DNA of 64,000 bases from Roseobacter sp. SK209-2-6 (GCF_000169455.1 NZ_AAYC01000006.1:202096-266095); one strand, 5' to 3'; positions 27,861 through 36,990 are shown, counted from the first letter of the stretch. A program made the numbers and translations. The notes: generated by a model from the letters alone, not told the origin.

Positions 27861-28742
27861 TTAGCTGGCCACTCTTAGGGCGGCAGGTCGCAAGGCGGCA
27901 TAGCCCTGTCGAAGGATCCGGGCAAAATCCTCGACATATCCGGCCTGTACGTTATGCGCACCGTATAGGTTGATATGTTGAATAGGTAGATCCGGCAGCA
28001 ATCCACCGTGATCAATCGCCTCCTGGTGCTCAGGAATTGTGCCTTCCAAAAGCACACCAACCGCAAGATCAGCGCTGATTGTCGCCTCAACGGTGCGGTC
28101 GGATTCACTATCCACCGCCATATCCCATTCGATCCCGGCCTTATCCAGCGCCGCGGTAGAGACCGCACGGAAGATACAGGCCCGGCAGAAGCCGAGACGC
28201 AAAGGGCGTTGCCGCCAGGCTGACCCACTGGGCGCGCCAACCCAACGCAAAGGCATCTCGTGAATGGTTTCCCCCCCTTCACCCGCGCCACTTTCGGTGG
28301 TCAGAATCAAGTCATACTCACCGCGCGCAAAGCCCGCCTTCAGTTCCTTGGTATTCGAAGTCACCAGATTGACGTTGACCCTTGGGAAACTGACATTGAA
28401 GCGTTTTAGCGCCTGGGGGATGACCGGGTAGACAATGTCATGCGGGACCCCCAGAACGACCTCCCCCTCAAACGCCTGATCCGTCAGGCGGCTCATCACC
28501 TCATCATTGAGCGCGACCATGCGCCGGGCATAGCCCAAGAGCTGCTCCCCTGAAGGCGTAAGTGAAATGCCGCGCCCGGATCGATCCAACAGATCCAGGT
28601 CCAAAAGCTCCTCTAGGCGCTTCAGCTGCATCGAGACCGCAGATTGGGTGAGATGCAGAAACCCTGCGGCCCGAGTGACCCCCCCATAGTCCGCGACCGC
28701 CACAAAGGACCGAAGCGTGGTGATATCCAAATTCCGTGCCAT
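27861..28742 (-). CDS. LysR-family transcriptional regulator
   Basis: 293 aa. The N-terminal winged HTH (residues 4-62) is LDITTLRSFVAVADYGGVTRAAGFLHLTQSAVSMQLKRLEE, read in parts. The rest is a periplasmic-binding-protein-like effector domain. The start is the ATG at 28742, eight nt after AGGAG. It is divergent from a DUF1127 gene, 124 bp apart, an arrangement I recall as recurrent in Rhodobacteraceae; the regulator probably controls that small gene. The inducer is unknown. Confidence 0.92.
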   Translation of the reverse strand: MARNLDITTLRSFVAVADYGGVTRAAGFLHLTQSAVSMQLKRLEELLDLDLLDRSGRGISLTPSGEQLLGYARRMVALNDEVMSRLTDQAFEGEVVLGVPHDIVYPVIPQALKRFNVSFPRVNVNLVTSNTKELKAGFARGEYDLILTTESGAGEGGETIHEMPLRWVGAPSGSAWRQRPLRLGFCRACIFRAVSTAALDKAGIEWDMAVDSESDRTVEATISADLAVGVLLEGTIPEHQEAIDHGGLLPDLPIQHINLYGAHNVQAGYVEDFARILRQGYAALRPAALRVAS

Positions 28743-28866
28743 CACAACTCCTGATGAATGAGATCAAAAACATTCGCTTTCAAAATAGATCATAATCACG
28801 CATACACATCAACAGAAATGATGCACTAAGCAAAATTCATCAAACCTTAACGAAAGGACAAAGAAG

Positions 28867-29079
28867 ATGACCTATATTGCAGAAACCTGCTCCCCGGTAC
28901 GCCGCCGTTTCAGCCTGCTGTCCTTTGTCGCTGATCGAATCGCCCTAATGCAGCAGCGCCACGCGCTTGCCAACCTGGACTGTCGCGCGCTTGAGGACAT
29001 CGGCATCAACCGCACAGATGCACTGAAAGAAGCTCAGCGTCCCGTCTGGGATGCACCAGACCACTGGGCATGCAAGTAA
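28867..29079 (+). CDS. DUF1127 (YjiS-like) small protein
   Basis: 70-aa protein whose middle reads RIALMQQRHALANLDCRALEDIGINRTDALKEA, the arginine-rich DUF1127 motif. Members elsewhere in Alphaproteobacteria act in RNA turnover and phosphate or stress responses, some working partly through direct RNA binding. It lacks a membrane segment. It starts after AACGAAAGGACAAAGAAG and is divergent from the LysR gene that likely regulates it. The precise role is unknown. Confidence 0.88.
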   Translation: MTYIAETCSPVRRRFSLLSFVADRIALMQQRHALANLDCRALEDIGINRTDALKEAQRPVWDAPDHWACK

Positions 29080-29107
29080 ATGCGAATGAAAAAGACCTGA
29101 TTTTCTG

Positions 29108-29136
29108 ATGAGCGCGACCATTTGGGCCGCGCTCAT
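29108..29136 (+). terminator. Hairpin after the DUF1127 gene
   Basis: Perfect 9-bp stem ATGAGCGCG / CGCGCTCAT with an 11-nt loop, 28 bp after the stop codon and followed by a weak T-rich stretch (TTACCTTTT). Confidence 0.65.
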
Positions 29137-29274
29137 TTACCTTTTCCGGTGAAACTTAGCATCCGCACTTGAAGGATGCGGCCAAAATTCCGATATTTAG
29201 CAGGAATGCCGCTCTTGCCTCTTGGGGCCAGACCCAGCGGTGAGGGAGTCTTACTAATACGGAGATGATGCCGC

Positions 29275-30048
29275 ATGGCACAGTTTGAAAACATCCGCTC
29301 TGCAGCAGGTGTCCGCACCGCAGAGATCGACGAGGGCCTGCGCGCCCATATGAACAAAGTCTACGGCACCATGTCCGTTGGCCTTTTGATCACTGCATTG
29401 GCCGCTTGGGCCATTGCCGGTCTTTCGATCACCTCTACCCCCAATGAATACCAAATCGGTGCAGGTCGCTATCTGACCGATCTTGGCTACACACTCTATG
29501 TGTCGCCGGTGAAATTCGTGCTAATGCTCGCACCTCTGGCCTTTATCTTCTTTGGCTGGGGCGCCCTAATGCGCCGTGGCAGCGCCGCTGTTGTGCAGCT
29601 GGGATTCCTCGCTTTTGCCGCAGTCATGGGCATTTCGATGGGCACCGTGTTCATGATCTACACGCCCTACTCCATTGCTCAGACCTTCCTGGTTACAGCC
29701 ATCGCCTTTGCGGGCCTGTCCCTCTGGGGCTACACCACCAAGAAGGATCTCTCTGGCATGGGCACCTTCCTGATGATGGGTGTGATTGGCCTGATCGTTG
29801 CGATGATCGTCAACATGTTCTTGCAGTCCGGCGTGATGATGATGGCGATCTCCGCCATTGGCGTTCTGATCTTTGCGGGTCTTACCGCATTCTACACCCA
29901 GGACATCAAGAACACCTATGTCGCCATGGCCACACAGGGTGACAAAGAATGGCTGGACAAAGCTGCTTATGACGGCGCGCTGAGCCTCTACATCAGCTTC
30001 CTGAACATGTTCCAATTCCTCCTCATGTTCATGGGTCAGCAAGAATAA
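29275..30048 (+). CDS. Bax inhibitor-1 / YccA-family membrane protein
   Basis: 257-aa inner-membrane protein with seven predicted spans after a 35-residue cytoplasmic N-terminus (AEIDEGLRAHMNKVYGTMS). Segments such as GISMGTVFMIYTPYSIAQTFLVTA and LTAFYTQDIKN match the TMBIM/BI-1 family (YccA, YbhL). Bacterial members are pH-gated calcium leak channels or modulators of FtsH proteolysis. GGAG precedes the ATG. It is monocistronic with its own terminator. Confidence 0.95.
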   Translation: MAQFENIRSAAGVRTAEIDEGLRAHMNKVYGTMSVGLLITALAAWAIAGLSITSTPNEYQIGAGRYLTDLGYTLYVSPVKFVLMLAPLAFIFFGWGALMRRGSAAVVQLGFLAFAAVMGISMGTVFMIYTPYSIAQTFLVTAIAFAGLSLWGYTTKKDLSGMGTFLMMGVIGLIVAMIVNMFLQSGVMMMAISAIGVLIFAGLTAFYTQDIKNTYVAMATQGDKEWLDKAAYDGALSLYISFLNMFQFLLMFMGQQE

Positions 30049-30075
30049 GCTCCGGCTGACATACCAATTCCAGAC

Positions 30076-30102
30076 AAGGGCGGATCACAAAGATCCGCCC
30101 TT
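30076..30102 (+). terminator. Rho-independent terminator
   Basis: Perfect 11-bp stem AAGGGCGGATC / GATCCGCCCTT followed by a T-run, 28 bp after the Bax-inhibitor gene. Confidence 0.92.
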
Positions 30103-30128
30103 TTTTGTTTGTTAGTGAGAACTCGATT

Positions 30129-30601
30129 TTGAAAATTCAGGACATCCCCAGCAAAGAGGGGATTCGTATTGTGCCTTTGTTGCGGGACTTGCATGAATTG
30201 CATGTACAAGAGCAACCCATGCGCTTCTTAGCTTCCCCAACAGAGCAAGAGCTGGACCTCTGGCTCTAGGACTGGCTGAACCAAGCAAAGACCCATACCA
30301 TTGCCGCAGAGAGCCCTCAGGGCGCCATTATGGGCTGTGCAATTTTGTTGAAGAAAGCCAACCTCGGCTTCCTATGCGCGCGCAGGAAACCCGTTTGATG
30401 ATCCATCACCTGACTGTCCACAGCCCTTTTCAGCGCATGAGGGTCAGCACTGCTTTGATCACTGAAGTAAAGAAATACGCGATAAGCCTCGACGTCAGCA
30501 GTATAGTGACCAGCTACGCACCATTTAATGCACATTCAGCAGCGCTCTTCTCACGACTGGGATTGGAGCCTGTGCTTACCTTTGCAGAATGGCGCCCCTG
30601 A
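30129..30601 (+). pseudogene. GNAT acetyltransferase, degraded
   Basis: A GNAT-like protein of about 157 residues can be pieced together from two frames. The first, beginning LKIQDIPSKEGIRIVPLLRDLHELHVQEQP, is broken by an in-frame TAG at 30267-30269 and continues in frame to about 30370. The reading then moves by one base to IHHLTVHSPFQRMRVSTALITEVKKYA, the acetyl-CoA-binding region, and on to SYAPFNAHSAALFSRLGLEPV, typical of GNAT C-termini. Two independent lesions (nonsense and frameshift) make a sequencing error unlikely. It follows the Bax-inhibitor terminator. The substrate is unknown. Confidence 0.85.
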
Positions 30602-30610
30602 GCGTGACAT

Positions 30611-30636
30611 AAAAAAACCCCTCCAGAGGAGAGGTT
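30611..30636 (-). terminator. Terminator of the downstream minus-strand gene
   Basis: Stem ACCCCTCC / GGAGAGGT (one mismatch) with loop AGA; on the minus strand it is followed by TTTTTTTA. It lies 24 bp past the stop at 30660. Confidence 0.8.
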
Positions 30637-30659
30637 ATGCTCTTACCGGAGCATTTTTT

Positions 30660-31073
30660 CTAGCTGCAGGTTAACCCGGTGGCTAGGGCAACAGTACCAC
30701 GCCCACTGCCGACAACCTGCACCTCTCCCACAGGGGTGCAGCCCGATTCACCTGCCACCAGCGCACGGAAGGCCTCTGGCGCGATATCAGGCAGGGAAGC
30801 GATGACACTGCGTTGTGGGACACTCAGCACCGCTAACCCCGTGCGATCAGCGCGAACAAGCGAGAGGGAGAGCGGCCGCCCCAATACCTCGACAACGCGG
30901 GTCTGACTACCGGGCTGAACCAGAGCGGCACCATCAGGCATGCTGGCTGCTGCTACCGGAAGCTCGGCGCTACTGACATCCGGCGGCGAAGACAGGCCTG
31001 GCACCGCTTCTGGCATTTGCCCCGGTCCCGCTACAACAGTTAATCCAAGCGCTAAAATCACACTTTTTACCAC
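30660..31073 (-). CDS. Small secreted protein of unknown function
   Basis: 137-aa protein beginning with a short hydrophobic segment (VKSVILALGLTVVAG), then a proline/alanine-rich linker and a C-terminal domain with two cysteines (ESGCTPVGEVQVVGSGRGTVALATGLTC) that could form a disulfide. This fits an exported protein. The start appears to be GTG with AGG upstream. A clear terminator follows. I do not recognise the family; similar wording occurs in Roseobacter secreted proteins. Confidence that it is a gene is moderate. Confidence 0.6.
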   Translation of the reverse strand: MVKSVILALGLTVVAGPGQMPEAVPGLSSPPDVSSAELPVAAASMPDGAALVQPGSQTRVVEVLGRPLSLSLVRADRTGLAVLSVPQRSVIASLPDIAPEAFRALVAGESGCTPVGEVQVVGSGRGTVALATGLTCS

Positions 31074-31280
31074 AACACACCTATTTCACTACATCCCGCG
31101 TAAGGCTCTAGATGAAGAATGGGGCGGTGTCTTGTCCTCTTTCCAAAGAAATACTTCGCTTTTTCGAGACTTTTCATTCAACGGAAGTGGCTTCTGCCCT
31201 CGGCAGAGGTCGCCCCAAAGGAATCGGAAGCATTTTAGCCAAATTTGCGCGAGCGCGAAGTGAGCTTAGCGCAAAAAGAA

Positions 31281-31305
31281 AGGGTCACGCAATTTGCATG
31301 ACCCT
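31281..31305 (-). terminator. Terminator of rpmG
   Basis: Stem AGGGTCA ... TGACCCT with an inner GC pair; on the minus strand it is followed by TTCTTTTT. It lies 26 bp past the rpmG stop. Confidence 0.85.
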
Positions 31306-31331
31306 CAAACTTGCCATCAAGCAGCCTGAGC

Positions 31332-31499
31332 TTACTTGATTTTACCTTCTTTGTACTCGACGTGCTTGCGCACAACGGGGTCGTACTTACGGATGACCAT
31401 TTTCTCGGTCATGGTCCGTGCGTTTTTCTTGGTCACGTAGAAGTGGCCGGTGCCCGCGGTCGAGTTCAGGCGGATCTTGATTGTGGTAGGCTTCGCCAT
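31332..31499 (-). CDS. rpmG: 50S ribosomal protein L33
   Basis: 55-aa ribosomal protein starting [20 protein letters not shown] and ending with the basic [11 protein letters not shown] tail. It is the cysteine-free (zinc-independent) form of L33: the CxxC pairs of the zinc-binding paralogue are absent. GGAGAAGCAC precedes the ATG. It is a single gene with its own terminator. Confidence 0.97.
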   Translation of the reverse strand: MAKPTTIKIRLNSTAGTGHFYVTKKNARTMTEKMVIRKYDPVVRKHVEYKEGKIK

Positions 31500-31776
31500 G
31501 GTGCTTCTCCTGCGTCCGAAAAGGCAGGGGCCTCTCGGTAAATTCCTATACGAGCGTGGCTTGTACCTGCCACAGCCAGCGAGTCAATAGGATTTGCGTG
31601 CAATTCGGGCGGATTTCTATCCTACGCAGGACAAAACCACCCGCACTCCCGCAAAGTTGCTCAAAGCTGCCGGCCACTTCTGCCAATTTGGCAAAAAGCT
31701 CAAACTCAGGTAGACTTGTACTGCGCCAACTATTGGGCGCGAATTTCTTGTCTTTGTAACAATTGAGGTTTATCTT

Positions 31777-32139
31777 ATGACCCGCATTTTTTTCGGTTTC
31801 GCAGCAGCAATTGCAATTCTCACCTTACAGACGACCACTGCCAGCTCTGATGACTTCACGAGAATCACCACCAAGCAGCAATATGTAAAACTCATAGTTG
31901 GTAAGCGCTGGCATGTCGGTGATGGCTACGCTCTTGCGAAACGCAATGGGAAACTGACCGGCGAATTTGGTGGAAAAGAACTTGTTGGGGTCTGGGCTTG
32001 GCGCAACAAAATGTGGTGCCGCACCTTGGAAACCCACGCGAAGGACACCGATTGTCAGATCATCTCTGTCAACGGCAAACAGATGCGCATCGTCAAGAAC
32101 CAGGGCCAAGGTGATATACAGATCATGACCCGAAAATAG
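31777..32139 (+). CDS. Small exported hypothetical protein
   Basis: 120 aa with a signal peptide of about 22-24 residues (MTRIFFGFAAAIAILTLQTTTASS). The mature part is small and basic: LIVGKRWHVGDGYALAKRNGKLTGEFGGKELVGVWAWRNKMWCRTLETHAKDTDCQIISVNGKQMRIV, read in parts. Two cysteines (MWCRTL and TDCQII) may form a disulfide. The alternation of GKL and WAWR motifs suggests a small beta-barrel-like domain, but the family is not recognised. It lies just downstream of the 3' end of rnpB, on the opposite strand. Confidence 0.65.
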   Translation: MTRIFFGFAAAIAILTLQTTTASSDDFTRITTKQQYVKLIVGKRWHVGDGYALAKRNGKLTGEFGGKELVGVWAWRNKMWCRTLETHAKDTDCQIISVNGKQMRIVKNQGQGDIQIMTRK

Positions 32140-32159
32140 CCACATAGCTCCTTCGGGAT

Positions 32160-32574
32160 AACTGCGCAGAAGGCCTGTAAGCCGGATTTTGTCCCCCCGG
32201 AGCCATGGCTCCGGGATCGACGACCATTCATCTGCGATGCACATTGCTATGCACCTCTAGCTGCCAACCCGGTCCCTCTCGGCTAAAGCGCGCCTAGCGG
32301 CGGTTTCGGATTGCTCCGACCTGCCCGCGCGGGGACCCTATTTGGCATTGCTCCCGGTGGGGCTTGCCTTGCCACCCCTGTTGCCAGGGGCGCGGTGGTC
32401 TCTTACTCCACCGTTTCACCCTTACCTGCAAAAGCAGGCGGTTTCATTTCTGTGGCGCTTTCCGTCGGGTTCCCCCGCCCGGGCGTTACCCGGCACCGTT
32501 GCTTTATGGAGTCCGGACTTTCCTCTCGCAAAGGGTGACCCTCTGAAAGCGGCCGTCCAGCCTTCTGCGCAGGC
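32160..32574 (-). ncRNA. rnpB: RNase P RNA (class A)
   Basis: Catalytic RNA of RNase P, which matures tRNA 5' ends. The conserved P4 5' strand AGAGGAAAGTCCGGACT lies at about 32511-32528 (minus strand) and its partner in AAAATCCGGCTTACAGGCC at about 32172-32190. Helix P1 is a 14-bp pairing of CTGCGCAGAAGGCT with GGCCTTCTGCGCAG at 32162-32175. GGTAACGCCCGGGCGGGGG and GGTAAGGGTGAAACGGTGG mark other conserved stems. A 20-bp palindrome at 32196-32215 caps a variable hairpin near the 3' end. Ends are given from P1 and may be off by a few bases. Several short reading frames across this region are spurious. Confidence 0.96.
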
Positions 32575-32610
32575 TTCAGTTATGCCTCCCTAGCTTCGCG
32601 GTCAAGACAC

Positions 32611-33333
32611 CTATGTCCTACGTCGCGCCCCACTCGCGCTCAGAGCGCGCAAGAGCGCAATATCAGCCCCGCAGAGCGCACCCTGCCGCCAGGGCGCGTG
32701 ACGTAGGCGCAGCGCTTGCAACAACTCCTCAGGGCTGGCCGCCGCGCTGTAACCCGCCGCTTCATAGAGGTTTTGAAAATCGCCCGCCGCTTCCGACGCT
32801 TCGGGGCATTCATTGGCAATAGGAGAGTGCGCCGCCAGACCCTGCCGTGCCAGTCGCGCCCAATCAAACCGGGGGCCCGGATCAATCTTGCGCCCCGGTG
32901 CCATATCGGAATGTCCAATAACGGCTTCAGGGGGAATCGCCCAACGCTTCAAAATCTGCCCCAGCAAGGCTTCCAGACAGCTGACCTGTGGTTCGCTAAA
33001 AGGGTGATCTCCAGCGTTGTCGAGTTCAATACCGATGGAGCGGGAATTTATGTCATCCAGCCCCCGCCACTCACCCGCTCCCGCGTGCCAGGCACGCGCC
33101 ATTTCCGCCACCATCTGCCAGAGGGTTCCATCACGCCCGATCAGATAATGCGCCGAAACCTCTGCCTCGGCGTCGCACAGGCGCTGCAAGGCCGCTTCGG
33201 CGCTGGACATGGCAGTGTAGTGCAACACCACAAGATGTGGCTGCAAACCATTTCGCCTTTCGGTGAAATTGGGGCTCGGGTGCCAAACCGGAGTGCATTT
33301 TTGCACTACCGTCTTGGCGCCAGCCCCAGCCAT
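32611..33333 (-). CDS. N-acetylmuramoyl-L-alanine amidase (Amidase_2)
   Basis: 240-aa zinc amidase that cleaves the MurNAc-L-Ala bond in peptidoglycan or its fragments. The zinc ligands can be placed at His38 (VVLHYTA), the His of VIGHSDMAPG and the Asp of KIDPGP. The fold includes SAHYLIGRDGTLWQMV and RSIGIELDN. No clear signal peptide is present, so it resembles AmpD-type recycling enzymes or a non-classically placed AmiD. Its ATG shares one base with the stop of the lipoprotein gene upstream, so the pair is translationally coupled. Confidence 0.92.
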   Translation of the reverse strand: MAGAGAKTVVQKCTPVWHPSPNFTERRNGLQPHLVVLHYTAMSSAEAALQRLCDAEAEVSAHYLIGRDGTLWQMVAEMARAWHAGAGEWRGLDDINSRSIGIELDNAGDHPFSEPQVSCLEALLGQILKRWAIPPEAVIGHSDMAPGRKIDPGPRFDWARLARQGLAAHSPIANECPEASEAAGDFQNLYEAAGYSAAASPEELLQALRLRHAPWRQGALCGADIALLRALSASGARRRT

Positions 33334-34103
33334 CAGGAGTTCCCGCGTACCGCCAAGCGATAGGGACGTGGATCCCAGCCACAGGCGTAGCCATCCCCAT
33401 CAGGGTCCAAAACCTTACGGTCCCTTTGTGGTCCACCCGCCTCAAGAAAGGCGAGTTGCGCCAGTTCCGCAGAAGAAAAACCTGCACAGTTGCGAGCCGA
33501 TCGGCTTTTGAGGTTGATGCCGCTCCGGCTATAGAGCTTGGTCCCAACCGGATGAGAGGTGCTCAGCGCGTATTTCACGATATTTGGAGAGCGTGCCCCG
33601 CTTTGGCTTGGCAAGGCGGTAGGCTGTACCTGCTGATACTGTGACCGCTGCTGTTGCAGGCGGGCTGCGTCACTCTCAATGGTTTGCCGTGCAGAGACCG
33701 CTTCAAAGCTGTTCTCATCCGAAAGGCCCGGATTTCCCACCAACTGGGGCGCCGGGTTTGAGGGGCTTGCTTCGAGTGGAGCGCGACCCGAATTGCTTTG
33801 TGATGCCCGCAATGCTGCAGCCGTTTCAGCAGCGATGTCAGATGAGCCCGTCGAAGAGGTTGTGCTGGTTCCCGCATAGCGCGGCGCAGGTGAGATCGAG
33901 GTGGCCGCTCCGGGGAGCGGCTCACTCGAGACTCGAGAAGGTGGAACCAAAGGCTCGCCATAGATGGTGGTCCCCGCCGCTGGCGCAGCCGCAAAGGGAT
34001 CATTATCCAAACCAACCCCAGCCGCGCTATCCGGCACCCTGGGACTACAGGCGGAAAGGGCGGAAAGACTGCCGATGGCAGCGAGTGCGACGAGACCACG
34101 CAT
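33333..34103 (-). CDS. Excalibur-like lipoprotein
   Basis: 256-aa predicted lipoprotein: the lipobox LSAC places the modified cysteine at residue 19. A long low-complexity Ser/Ala/Pro/Gln linker leads to a C-terminal domain NCAGFSSAELAQLAFLEAGG followed by DPDGDGYACGWDP, the calcium-binding DxDGDGxxC pattern of excalibur domains. An envelope location is expected. It is coupled by a one-base overlap to the amidase gene, which hints at a shared role in cell-wall turnover. The role itself is not known. Confidence 0.85.
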   Translation of the reverse strand: MRGLVALAAIGSLSALSACSPRVPDSAAGVGLDNDPFAAAPAAGTTIYGEPLVPPSRVSSEPLPGAATSISPAPRYAGTSTTSSTGSSDIAAETAAALRASQSNSGRAPLEASPSNPAPQLVGNPGLSDENSFEAVSARQTIESDAARLQQQRSQYQQVQPTALPSQSGARSPNIVKYALSTSHPVGTKLYSRSGINLKSRSARNCAGFSSAELAQLAFLEAGGPQRDRKVLDPDGDGYACGWDPRPYRLAVRGNS

Positions 34104-34141
34104 GAATTTACCTGCTTATCTGCTCTTCTTTGATTGGGAAC

Positions 34142-35629
34142 TTACCACCATTTTCCGGGTTTTGCTACAAACCCTGCTGCGCTCTCCAATGCGTAGGCGG
34201 TGTTCAGCAGATCCCCTTCTTCCCAAGGGCGACCGATGAGCTGAAGACCCAATGGCAATCCTTGCGTATCAAGCCCCGCAGGAACGGCGATGCCTGGCAG
34301 GCCAGCCAGGTTCACGGTGACGGTGAAGACATCGTTCAGATACATCTGTACCGGATCCGCATCAATCATCTCACCCAGGCCAAAGGCGGCCGAAGGAGTT
34401 GCCGGAGTCAGGATCGCATCCACACCAGCGGCAAAGACCTCTTCGAAGTCACGCTTGATCAGGGCACGCACGCGGCGAGCACGGTTGTAGTAAGCATCAT
34501 AGAAGCCAGCCGAGAGCACATAGGTGCCGATCATGACACGGCGCTGCACCTCTTGACCAAATCCTGCTGCACGAGATTTTTCATACATCTCGGTGATGCC
34601 ATCACCCGCTTCCAGAACGGCGCGATTGCCATAACGAACACCATCGTAGCGCGCCAGGTTCGAAGAAGCCTCTGCCGGGGCAATCACATAGTAGGCAGGC
34701 AGCGCATATTTGGTATGGGGCAACGAAATATCAACGATCTCAGCACCAGCAGCTTTGAGCATCTCGGTGCCATCAGCCCAGAGCTTTTCGATCTCAGCGG
34801 GCATGCCCTCCATGCGGTATTCCTTCGGGATACCGATTTTCTTGCCTTTGATGTCGCCGGTCAGCATGGCCTCAAAATTCGGCACAGCCAGTTCGGCAGA
34901 GGTCGAATCCTTCGGGTCATGTCCGCACATGGCTTCCAGCATGATGGCGGCATCGCGGACCGATTTGGTCATCGGTCCGGCCTGATCCAGCGAAGACGCA
35001 AAGGCCACAACGCCCCAGCGCGAGCAGCGACCATAGGTGGGCTTGATCCCCACGGTACCTGTGAAGGCAGCAGGCTGGCGGATCGAGCCGCCGGTATCGG
35101 TGCCAGTGGCCGCAAGGCAAAGATCAGCCGCAACAGCAGAGGCGGAACCGCCAGAGGAACCACCTGGTGTTAGCTGCGCGTCGTCATTGCCACGGCGCCA
35201 GGGACTGACCGCATTGCCATAGGCCGAGGTCTCATTCGAGGAGCCCATGGCAAACTCATCCATATTCAGCTTACCCAGCATGACCGCACCGGCATCTGCC
35301 AGTTGCTGCGAAACTGTGGATTCATACTCTGGCTTGAAACCGTCCAGAATCTTGGAGGCCGCCTGAGAGGCAACACCCTTGGTGCAGAAGAGGTCTTTGA
35401 TGCCAACAGGCAGACCACACATCGCAGGCGCTTCACCTTCTTGAATGCGCGCATCCGCAGCCTTGGCGCGCTCCAGGGCAATTTCCGGTGTTTTGTGCAC
35501 AAAGGCATTAAGCGCATCTGCGGCATCGATCGCCTTGAGGCAGGCCTCGGTCAATTCCACAGAAGTGGTTTCACCCTTGCGTAGTGCATCACGTGCCTCG
35601 GCCAGGCCCAGTTTATTCAGATCGCTCAT
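34142..35629 (-). CDS. gatA: Asp/Glu-tRNA(Asn/Gln) amidotransferase subunit A
   Basis: 495-aa amidase-signature enzyme that releases ammonia from glutamine for transamidation of mischarged Glu-tRNA(Gln) and Asp-tRNA(Asn). The Ser-cisSer-Lys triad fits Lys78 (VGIKDLF), Ser158 (PGGSSGGSA) and Ser182 (DTGGSIRQP). Length matches the family. It starts 3 nt after the gatC stop with GGAG upstream. gatB is not adjacent, as is common in Alphaproteobacteria. Confidence 0.97.
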   Translation of the reverse strand: MSDLNKLGLAEARDALRKGETTSVELTEACLKAIDAADALNAFVHKTPEIALERAKAADARIQEGEAPAMCGLPVGIKDLFCTKGVASQAASKILDGFKPEYESTVSQQLADAGAVMLGKLNMDEFAMGSSNETSAYGNAVSPWRRGNDDAQLTPGGSSGGSASAVAADLCLAATGTDTGGSIRQPAAFTGTVGIKPTYGRCSRWGVVAFASSLDQAGPMTKSVRDAAIMLEAMCGHDPKDSTSAELAVPNFEAMLTGDIKGKKIGIPKEYRMEGMPAEIEKLWADGTEMLKAAGAEIVDISLPHTKYALPAYYVIAPAEASSNLARYDGVRYGNRAVLEAGDGITEMYEKSRAAGFGQEVQRRVMIGTYVLSAGFYDAYYNRARRVRALIKRDFEEVFAAGVDAILTPATPSAAFGLGEMIDADPVQMYLNDVFTVTVNLAGLPGIAVPAGLDTQGLPLGLQLIGRPWEEGDLLNTAYALESAAGFVAKPGKWW

Positions 35630-35632
35630 GTC

Positions 35633-35920
35633 TTACTCCACCACTTTGGGGACAGCGAAGAAGCCTTCGCGGGCATCGGGGGCGTTGGACAGGATCTTGT
35701 CCTGCTGATTGCCATCATTGACCACATCTTCGCGGCGTTTCAGGCGCTGTGGTGTGACCGAGGTCATCGGCTCCACGCCCTCTACATCCACTTCATTCAG
35801 CTGCTCGATGAAGCCCAGGATGGTGTTGAACTCTTCTGCCAGTGCAGGCAGAGCATCCTCTTCAACCTTAATCCGGGCCAGTTTGGCCACCTTGGCGGCT
35901 GTATTTTGGTCAATCGACAT
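35633..35920 (-). CDS. gatC: Asp/Glu-tRNA(Asn/Gln) amidotransferase subunit C
   Basis: 95-aa subunit that stabilises the GatAB complex. It begins MSIDQNTAAKVAKLARI and contains the typical EFNTILGFIEQLNEVDVEGVEPMTSV. The ATG at 35920 has GAGGG upstream; longer in-frame starts read non-conserved residues and are rejected. gatC-gatA form an operon with a 3-nt gap. Confidence 0.96.
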   Translation of the reverse strand: MSIDQNTAAKVAKLARIKVEEDALPALAEEFNTILGFIEQLNEVDVEGVEPMTSVTPQRLKRREDVVNDGNQQDKILSNAPDAREGFFAVPKVVE

Positions 35921-36174
35921 GGAAACCCTCATCTCGTGTTCCCGTTGGCATTTACCGTTGCTCAAGGCGCGCCGCAAGCCTGCGTGCAGGGGCAAAGCCC
36001 TATTCCTCCGGATTTTTGCGCAGTTGCGGGCGCCCGAACCGCCCAAAGCGCGGACGATAGTTGCGAAATTATGACGTGGCGCCATGCCGGACAAAGAGGA
36101 ATAGCCAGATGCCTCCACGCTGCTAGTCTGAGTGCAGCGCATCATAGGCATCATAGGCAGTGAGGAGGAAAGCA

Positions 36175-36867
36175 ATGAGGATCATTTGGCTGGGTCATGG
36201 CAGTTTTCGCATCGAGACCGAAGGCAAGGTGCTGCTGATCGACCCCTGGCTGACGGGAAACCCTGTCCTCCTGTCAACACAGCATGAGGCGGCGGTGACC
36301 GGCGCCACCCATATTATTCTGACCCATACGCATTTTGATCATGTTGTTGATGTCCTCCCTCTCGCCAAACGGCTGCAGGTGCCAGTCGTGGGCCAATACG
36401 ACCTAATGGGCTACTGGGGGGAAGCTGAAGGGGTAGAAACCATTGGCTTCAACAAAGGAGGTGCGGTTGATCTGGGTGGGCCAAGGCTTGCCATGGTCCC
36501 GGCCTCCCACAGCTCGACCTTTACCACCGAGGATGGGCTCCGCAGCGGTGGCTCAGAAGTGGGCTACATGCTGATGACCGAGGAAAAGACCGTCTATATT
36601 TCTGGGGACACTGGAATTATGGCGGATATGGACTGGATGGGAGACTATTATAGTCCTGAAATCGGCATCCTCTGCGCCGGCGGGCATTTCACCATGGATA
36701 TGCGCCAGGCTGCCTATGCGGCAAAGCGCTACTTCAATTTCAAAACCGTCATCCCCTGCCACTACAAGAGTTTCCCGATCCTTGAACAAAGCGCGAAGGC
36801 GCTCATCGAGGGGCTCCCGGATGTCGAGGTGCGAGAACCTGAAATTATGGAGGCGATAGAGCTTTAG
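36175..36867 (+). CDS. UPF0173 metal-dependent hydrolase (metallo-beta-lactamase fold)
   Basis: 230-aa cytoplasmic hydrolase starting MRIIWLGHGSFRIE, the UPF0173 signature. The metal-binding HxHxDH is visible as THTHFDHVVD, with later ligands in MVPASHSS, YISGDTG and IPCHYKSFP. Family members have no settled substrate. GAGGAGG precedes the ATG at 36175; a start 15 nt upstream is less likely. It is divergent from gatCA. Confidence 0.93.
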   Translation: MRIIWLGHGSFRIETEGKVLLIDPWLTGNPVLLSTQHEAAVTGATHIILTHTHFDHVVDVLPLAKRLQVPVVGQYDLMGYWGEAEGVETIGFNKGGAVDLGGPRLAMVPASHSSTFTTEDGLRSGGSEVGYMLMTEEKTVYISGDTGIMADMDWMGDYYSPEIGILCAGGHFTMDMRQAAYAAKRYFNFKTVIPCHYKSFPILEQSAKALIEGLPDVEVREPEIMEAIEL

Positions 36868-36910
36868 CTCGATTGAAGTAGTGGCCCTGCTTTGAGGTCA
36901 TTGTAGGCTA

Positions 36911-36990
36911 GGAGCGCTCCCGCCCGTCGCAAGATCCGCACAACGGATCTGCTCCCGTTGGGCCCAGCGCCGGACCTGGTGGTCCGGCGC
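36911..36990. repeat. Cluster of three perfect inverted repeats
   Basis: In 80 bp: a 10-bp palindrome GGAGCGCTCC (36911-36920), a hairpin AGATCCG-cacaa-CGGATCT (36932-36950) and a hairpin GCGCCGGACC-tggt-GGTCCGGCGC (36967-36990). There is no T-run, so they are not classical terminators. They sit in the 176-bp gap between two convergent genes. They may be a REP-like element or a structured RNA. Confidence 0.75.

Noticed and set aside
32311..32593. Short reading frames within 32160-32574
   Set aside because: The stretch is RNase P RNA; conserved P1 and P4 pairings explain the sequence.
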